Below, in pieces: positions 6,709 through 9,046 of a stretch of 9,046 nucleotides of DNA (position 1 is its first letter; every line of letters starts with the position of its first letter). The stretch comes from Nitrososphaeraceae archaeon (GTDB lineage: Archaea > Thermoproteota > Nitrososphaeria > Nitrososphaerales > Nitrososphaeraceae), in the NCBI GenBank assembly GCA_025937665.1, contig JAICQW010000067.1, positions 1 to 9,046 of the forward strand, given 5' to 3'. The translations under genes were made by a program, and so were the position numbers. The notes beneath the pieces are model-generated. The model saw nothing but the letters and a program-made list of their open reading frames with translations, was not told the DNA's origin and made no database searches.

Positions 6709-8109
6709 CTAAGACCAGCCAAGTACTTCTGCAGATTGCTTGGCAGCATCGTCTAATGCTTGTTTTGGCTCTTTTACTCCCAGATAAACTTCATCTATTG
6801 CCTGTCTAATATTATCAGCGATTTGCGGATATTCAGAAATGCTAGGTCTGCTATGTCCTATAGATAACATGGATATGAGTTCTTTATAATAGGGTATGGA
6901 CATTGCAAGCTGATCGGAATATTGTCCTTCAGCAATTTGTTTTTGAGTTGGAAGATAGGCATATTTCTCTAACATGGGTGCAAGTACATCGGGCTGTACC
7001 ATTATTGAGAGCAATTCCCATGAAAGTGCCTTATTTGTGGAAGTTTGAGGGATGCCGAGCATCCATCCACCCATCATTGTTGCACTGGTGTCACCGGACT
7101 TGGGAACTGGAAACATCGGAATCATACCTACGTTATTGTCAAGAGTATTCCAATCAGTGCGATTAAAGTGTCCTAGTAACCAAGAACCTTCCAGCATTAC
7201 AGCAAATTTCTTGTCTGCAAATTCTTGACCCCAAAAGTGATTTATCTGAGGCTTTATTCCTGCATTTACTTGTTCCTTCAAGAACTCTAGAGCTTTCACT
7301 CCTTCGGTACTATTATAGGATGGAAACCAGTAAGTTCCATTCTCAGGATGTCCGGTTTTTTGTTTCACTATCTCACCGCCTTGCATCCAAAGATAAGGGT
7401 ACCACATATCAGGAGAATGGCTCGCTCCTACAAGATGCATTGCCTCGATTCCCTTTCCTTTAGTTGAATTAGCGACTTTTTTTGATGCGTCAAGGTAGCC
7501 ATCCCATGTAGAAAGCGATTCGGGGTTTACGCCGCTTTGGTTCAAGATGTCCTTCCAATACCACATGGCCCTTACATCAGTCCATGCCCAAATCCCATAC
7601 ACTTTGCCATTATAGATGCCGCCATCCCAATTGGCTTTATACCATTCAGAGGATCGGTTCCACGAATTTGTTAAATCAGTTAGATCTGATAGAAAACCGC
7701 CTTGAGCAAATTCGCCTAGCCAGATCTGATCGACAGAAATAAGATCAAGGGGGGTCTTTCCAGCCATTGCAGTTAGGATCTGTTTTCGTGTATCCGCATA
7801 TGGTAACACACGGTAATCAATGTTAATCGTCATGTCTGGATGCTTTTCTCTTAATTTAGCTAGCGCATCGGCAAACAAAGCATCCCATCTTTCTTTTGGT
7901 TCTGCCACTATCGCGGTAATTGTAACTTGGGCAGGTTGTTGTCCTTGAACCATTTTAGGTGGGGTCAAGCTTGGTGCTGCCAGAACAAGAACTACCAGGG
8001 CCAATATGCAAAAAAGTTTAAAATCCTTACGGAAGTATTTGTTGATTGTAATTCTACCACCTGTTGATTTTGAATCATTATCGAATCCAATAGAATCGAT
8101 TTTTCTCAT
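6709..8109 (-). CDS. Extracellular solute-binding protein of a carbohydrate-type ABC importer (family 1)
   Basis: This protein captures the substrate outside the cell and delivers it to the two permeases encoded just downstream. The 466 residues fit family 1 solute-binding proteins (MalE/UgpB type). The N-terminus has a long polar, basic region (1-31), a hydrophobic core (32-45, LFCILALVVLVLAA) and a Pro-rich linker, so it is either a signal peptide cut near 56-58 or an uncleaved membrane anchor. There is no lipobox cysteine; C34 sits at the start of the hydrophobic core. Family hallmarks follow: YADTRKQILTAMAGKTPLDL, DQIWLGEFAQGGFLSDLT, YPYLWMQGGEIV (237-248), FADKKFAVMLEGSW (297-310) and GGWMLGIP near 345-352. 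Many Trp and Tyr residues are typical of sugar-stacking sites. Six N-X-S/T sequons lie in the mature part. The ATG has no ribosome binding site but a TATA-like box about 26 bases upstream. It heads the - strand operon. Substrate cannot be named. Confidence 0.94.
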   Translation of the reverse strand: MRKIDSIGFDNDSKSTGGRITINKYFRKDFKLFCILALVVLVLAAPSLTPPKMVQGQQPAQVTITAIVAEPKERWDALFADALAKLREKHPDMTINIDYRVLPYADTRKQILTAMAGKTPLDLISVDQIWLGEFAQGGFLSDLTDLTNSWNRSSEWYKANWDGGIYNGKVYGIWAWTDVRAMWYWKDILNQSGVNPESLSTWDGYLDASKKVANSTKGKGIEAMHLVGASHSPDMWYPYLWMQGGEIVKQKTGHPENGTYWFPSYNSTEGVKALEFLKEQVNAGIKPQINHFWGQEFADKKFAVMLEGSWLLGHFNRTDWNTLDNNVGMIPMFPVPKSGDTSATMMGGWMLGIPQTSTNKALSWELLSIMVQPDVLAPMLEKYAYLPTQKQIAEGQYSDQLAMSIPYYKELISMLSIGHSRPSISEYPQIADNIRQAIDEVYLGVKEPKQALDDAAKQSAEVLGWS

Positions 8110-8130
8110 TATTAATATTTAGAATGGATG

Positions 8131-8138
8131 CTTTTAAG
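8131..8138 (-). promoter_or_regulatory. TATA-like promoter element of the transporter operon (leaderless start)
   Basis: On the - strand this reads CTTAAAAG, centred about 26 bases before the A of the ATG at 8109. That is the usual archaeal distance from TATA box to transcription start, so the mRNA would start at or very near the ATG. No Shine-Dalgarno sequence lies between, which fits a leaderless transcript. The upstream BRE element is not convincing. Confidence 0.5.
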
Positions 8139-8180
8139 TATTGACAAATTTATGAAGCAAAATATACTGTCCTACTTCAT

Positions 8181-8199
8181 ATTCTAATTTAACTAGAAT
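8181..8199. repeat. Imperfect 19-base palindrome, candidate operator
   Basis: ATTCTAATTTAACTAGAAT has twofold symmetry around 8190 with eight of nine base pairs matching. Its size fits the site of a dimeric helix-turn-helix regulator. It lies about 45 bases upstream of the - strand TATA box and about 95 bases upstream of the + strand candidate. In AT-rich DNA such symmetry can arise by chance. Confidence 0.4.
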
Positions 8200-8252
8200 T
8201 ACTCTGATCATTAAATGTGCCGTTGCTACCGTTAAGGATAAGAATGATCAAT

Positions 8253-8266
8253 CGAAAAATTTTTCG
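8253..8266. repeat. Perfect 14-base palindrome next to a GC-rich block
   Basis: CGAAAAATTTTTCG is perfectly symmetric. The A5T5 core would give intrinsically bent, narrow-groove DNA. It is followed at 8265-8279 by 15 bases with only one T, a sharp contrast with the surrounding AT-rich spacer. It may be an operator or architectural site for the ATPase gene promoter. Confidence 0.4.
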
Positions 8267-8294
8267 GCGGGCCCCTCGCATGATAATAATCAAA

Positions 8295-8302
8295 AATTAA
8301 TA
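8295..8302 (+). promoter_or_regulatory. Possible TATA box of the ATPase gene
   Basis: AATTAATA within an AT-rich stretch (8291-8304) lies about 45 bases before the TTG at 8343. A start of transcription some 26 bases downstream, near 8324, would leave a leader of about 20 bases that just includes the ribosome binding site. The match is weak and other AT-rich positions are possible. Confidence 0.3.
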
Positions 8303-8331
8303 TGACATGTGAATAAAATCAATTCAGACAG

Positions 8332-8337
8332 AAGGGA
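8332..8337 (+). promoter_or_regulatory. Ribosome binding site of the ATPase gene
   Basis: AAGGGA ends five bases before the TTG at 8343. It decides the start: the frame is open only back to a TGA at 8310-8312 and has no ATG, GTG or other TTG in between. Confidence 0.5.
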
Positions 8338-8342
8338 ATATT

Positions 8343-9046
8343 TTGACAACTCTAAGTATAAGAAATTTAACCAAAAAATATGGGCATCTAACTGCATTAG
8401 AAGATTTTTCGTTAGAAATAAGCTCAGGCGAGTTCATGGTTTTACTGGGACCTTCTGGATGTGGTAAGACTACAGTACTGAGGTGCATAGCGGGCCTGAC
8501 TGATATTACTGGGGGAGAGATCTATATTGGAGGCGAACTAATGAACAAGATTCCACCAAAAGATCGGGATGTCGCTATGGTATTTCAAAATTATTCACTG
8601 TATCCCCATATGAATGTCTACAATAACATAGCTTTTCCTTTAAAAATGAGAAAAGTGCATAAAGACAAAATAAATGAAAGCGTTCACAGAATTGCAAGAC
8701 TACTTAACATAGATAATTTACTCGATAGGAAACCAAAGGAGATTAGTGGCGGTCAAATGCAGAGAGTCGCTCTGGGTAGGGCCCTAGTCAGAGAACCGAA
8801 AATCTTCTTGATGGATGAACCCCTTAGTAACCTAGATGCCAAATTGCGCACTGAAATGCGAGTTGAGATTAAGAAGCTACAAGAGAAAGTAGGAATAACT
8901 ACACTATACATTACACACGATCAGGCTGAAGCAATGAGTATGGCCGATAATGTTGGTATAATGGATTCAGGGAAATTACTGCAGCTAGATTCACCTCAGA
9001 AAGTGTACACTGAACCTGCTAATCGATTTGTAGCTAGTTTCATCGG
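8343..9046 (+). CDS. Carbohydrate ABC transporter ATP-binding protein, MalK/UgpC-like (3' end outside window)
   Basis: This is the ATPase that should power the importer encoded divergently on the other strand. The window holds 234 codons and the gene continues past its edge. All nucleotide-binding motifs are visible: Walker A GPSGCGKTT (36-44), Q-loop Q82 in VFQNYSLYPHM, signature ISGGQMQR (134-141, Ile in place of the usual Leu), Walker B FLMDEP with D158 and E159, D-loop SNLDAKLR (162-169), and switch H192 in YITHDQAEAM. SLYPHM and DAKLR followed by THDQAEAM are characteristic of the MalK/UgpC group. That group normally carries a C-terminal OB-fold (TOBE) regulatory domain, which would start just beyond the window. 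The start is TTG with AAGGGA upstream. Shared use of this ATPase by other sugar importers is possible, as known for some multitask MsiK-type ATPases, and its separate transcription would fit either role. Confidence 0.95.
   Translation, partial: MTTLSIRNLTKKYGHLTALEDFSLEISSGEFMVLLGPSGCGKTTVLRCIAGLTDITGGEIYIGGELMNKIPPKDRDVAMVFQNYSLYPHMNVYNNIAFPLKMRKVHKDKINESVHRIARLLNIDNLLDRKPKEISGGQMQRVALGRALVREPKIFLMDEPLSNLDAKLRTEMRVEIKKLQEKVGITTLYITHDQAEAMSMADNVGIMDSGKLLQLDSPQKVYTEPANRFVASFI

Larger units (their letters stand above)
8110..8342. promoter_or_regulatory. Divergent control region between binding-protein operon and ATPase gene
   Basis: These 233 bases lie between the divergent starts at 8109 (-) and 8343 (+) and should carry both promoters and any shared operator. 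I see the CTTAAAAG box for the - strand operon, an AT-rich TATA candidate for the + strand gene, and several symmetric sequences: TATGAAG-N17-CTTCATA (8151-8181), the imperfect 19-base palindrome ATTCTAATTTAACTAGAAT (8181-8199), two TGATCA sites (8205-8210 and 8245-8250), and the perfect palindrome CGAAAAATTTTTCG (8253-8266) followed by a short GC-rich block to 8279. No coding sequence is apparent. The TACT-N3-AGTA site known for the archaeal sugar regulator TrmB is not present in exact form. Confidence 0.6.

Noticed and set aside
8152..8187. An 11-codon frame (MKQNILSYFIF) in the divergent control region
   Set aside because: No ribosome binding site, no conservation evidence, and it overlaps the inverted repeats that better explain the stretch.
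8110..8342. A TrmB-type sugar regulator site (TACT-N3-AGTA)
   Set aside because: Only isolated TACT and AGTA-like pieces occur; no exact site with the right spacing is present.
1..9046. A mobile element, defence system, CRISPR array or other new system
   Set aside because: Every long open frame is accounted for by NER proteins or importer subunits. I saw no transposase, integrase, repeated spacers, tRNA or long terminal repeats.

Overview
The window is AT-rich (by eye roughly 35-40% GC) and holds two unrelated blocks. I read the host as an archaeon, probably mesophilic and possibly of the Nitrososphaeria/Thaumarchaeota. The evidence is a substrate-binding-protein gene with no ribosome binding site and a TATA-like box about 26 bases before its ATG (a leaderless archaeal promoter), T-rich gene ends without clear bacterial hairpin terminators, AGA/ATA-rich codons, and N-glycosylation-type sequons in the exported protein. 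The lineage assignment is an inference, not a direct reading.

Block 1 (1-4781, + strand) is a nucleotide excision repair operon in the order uvrB (only the last 54 codons), uvrA and uvrC. uvrB and uvrA are 23 bases apart, and uvrA and uvrC overlap in a GTGA. UvrA finds bulky DNA lesions and loads UvrB; UvrC then cuts on both sides. UvrA keeps both ATPase modules and its zinc-binding cysteines. UvrC keeps the GIY-YIG nuclease, the UvrB-binding UVR motif and the D/D/D/H residues of the RNase H-like nuclease, but stops about 14 residues after the last catalytic residue, so it lacks the tandem helix-hairpin-helix tail of the well-studied bacterial enzymes.

Block 2 (4855-9046) is a carbohydrate-type (MalEFGK/Ugp-like) ABC importer. 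Three genes run on the - strand: substrate-binding protein (8109-6709), first permease (6660-5782) and second permease (5679-4855). They converge on uvrC. The matching MalK-type ATPase is divergent on the + strand from 8343 and runs off the window. The 233-base divergent region (8110-8342) holds both promoters and several dyad-symmetric sequences that are candidate operator sites. The imported substrate cannot be named from sequence alone; a di- or oligosaccharide or a glycerol-phosphate-like compound is the family expectation.

I found no RNA genes, insertion sequences, CRISPR arrays, phage genes or defence genes, and no convincing novel system. The points most worth a second look are the tail-less UvrC, the symmetric elements in the divergent promoter region, the long N-terminal extension and sequon-rich surface of the binding protein, and the presence of a sugar importer in what may be a lineage best known for autotrophs.
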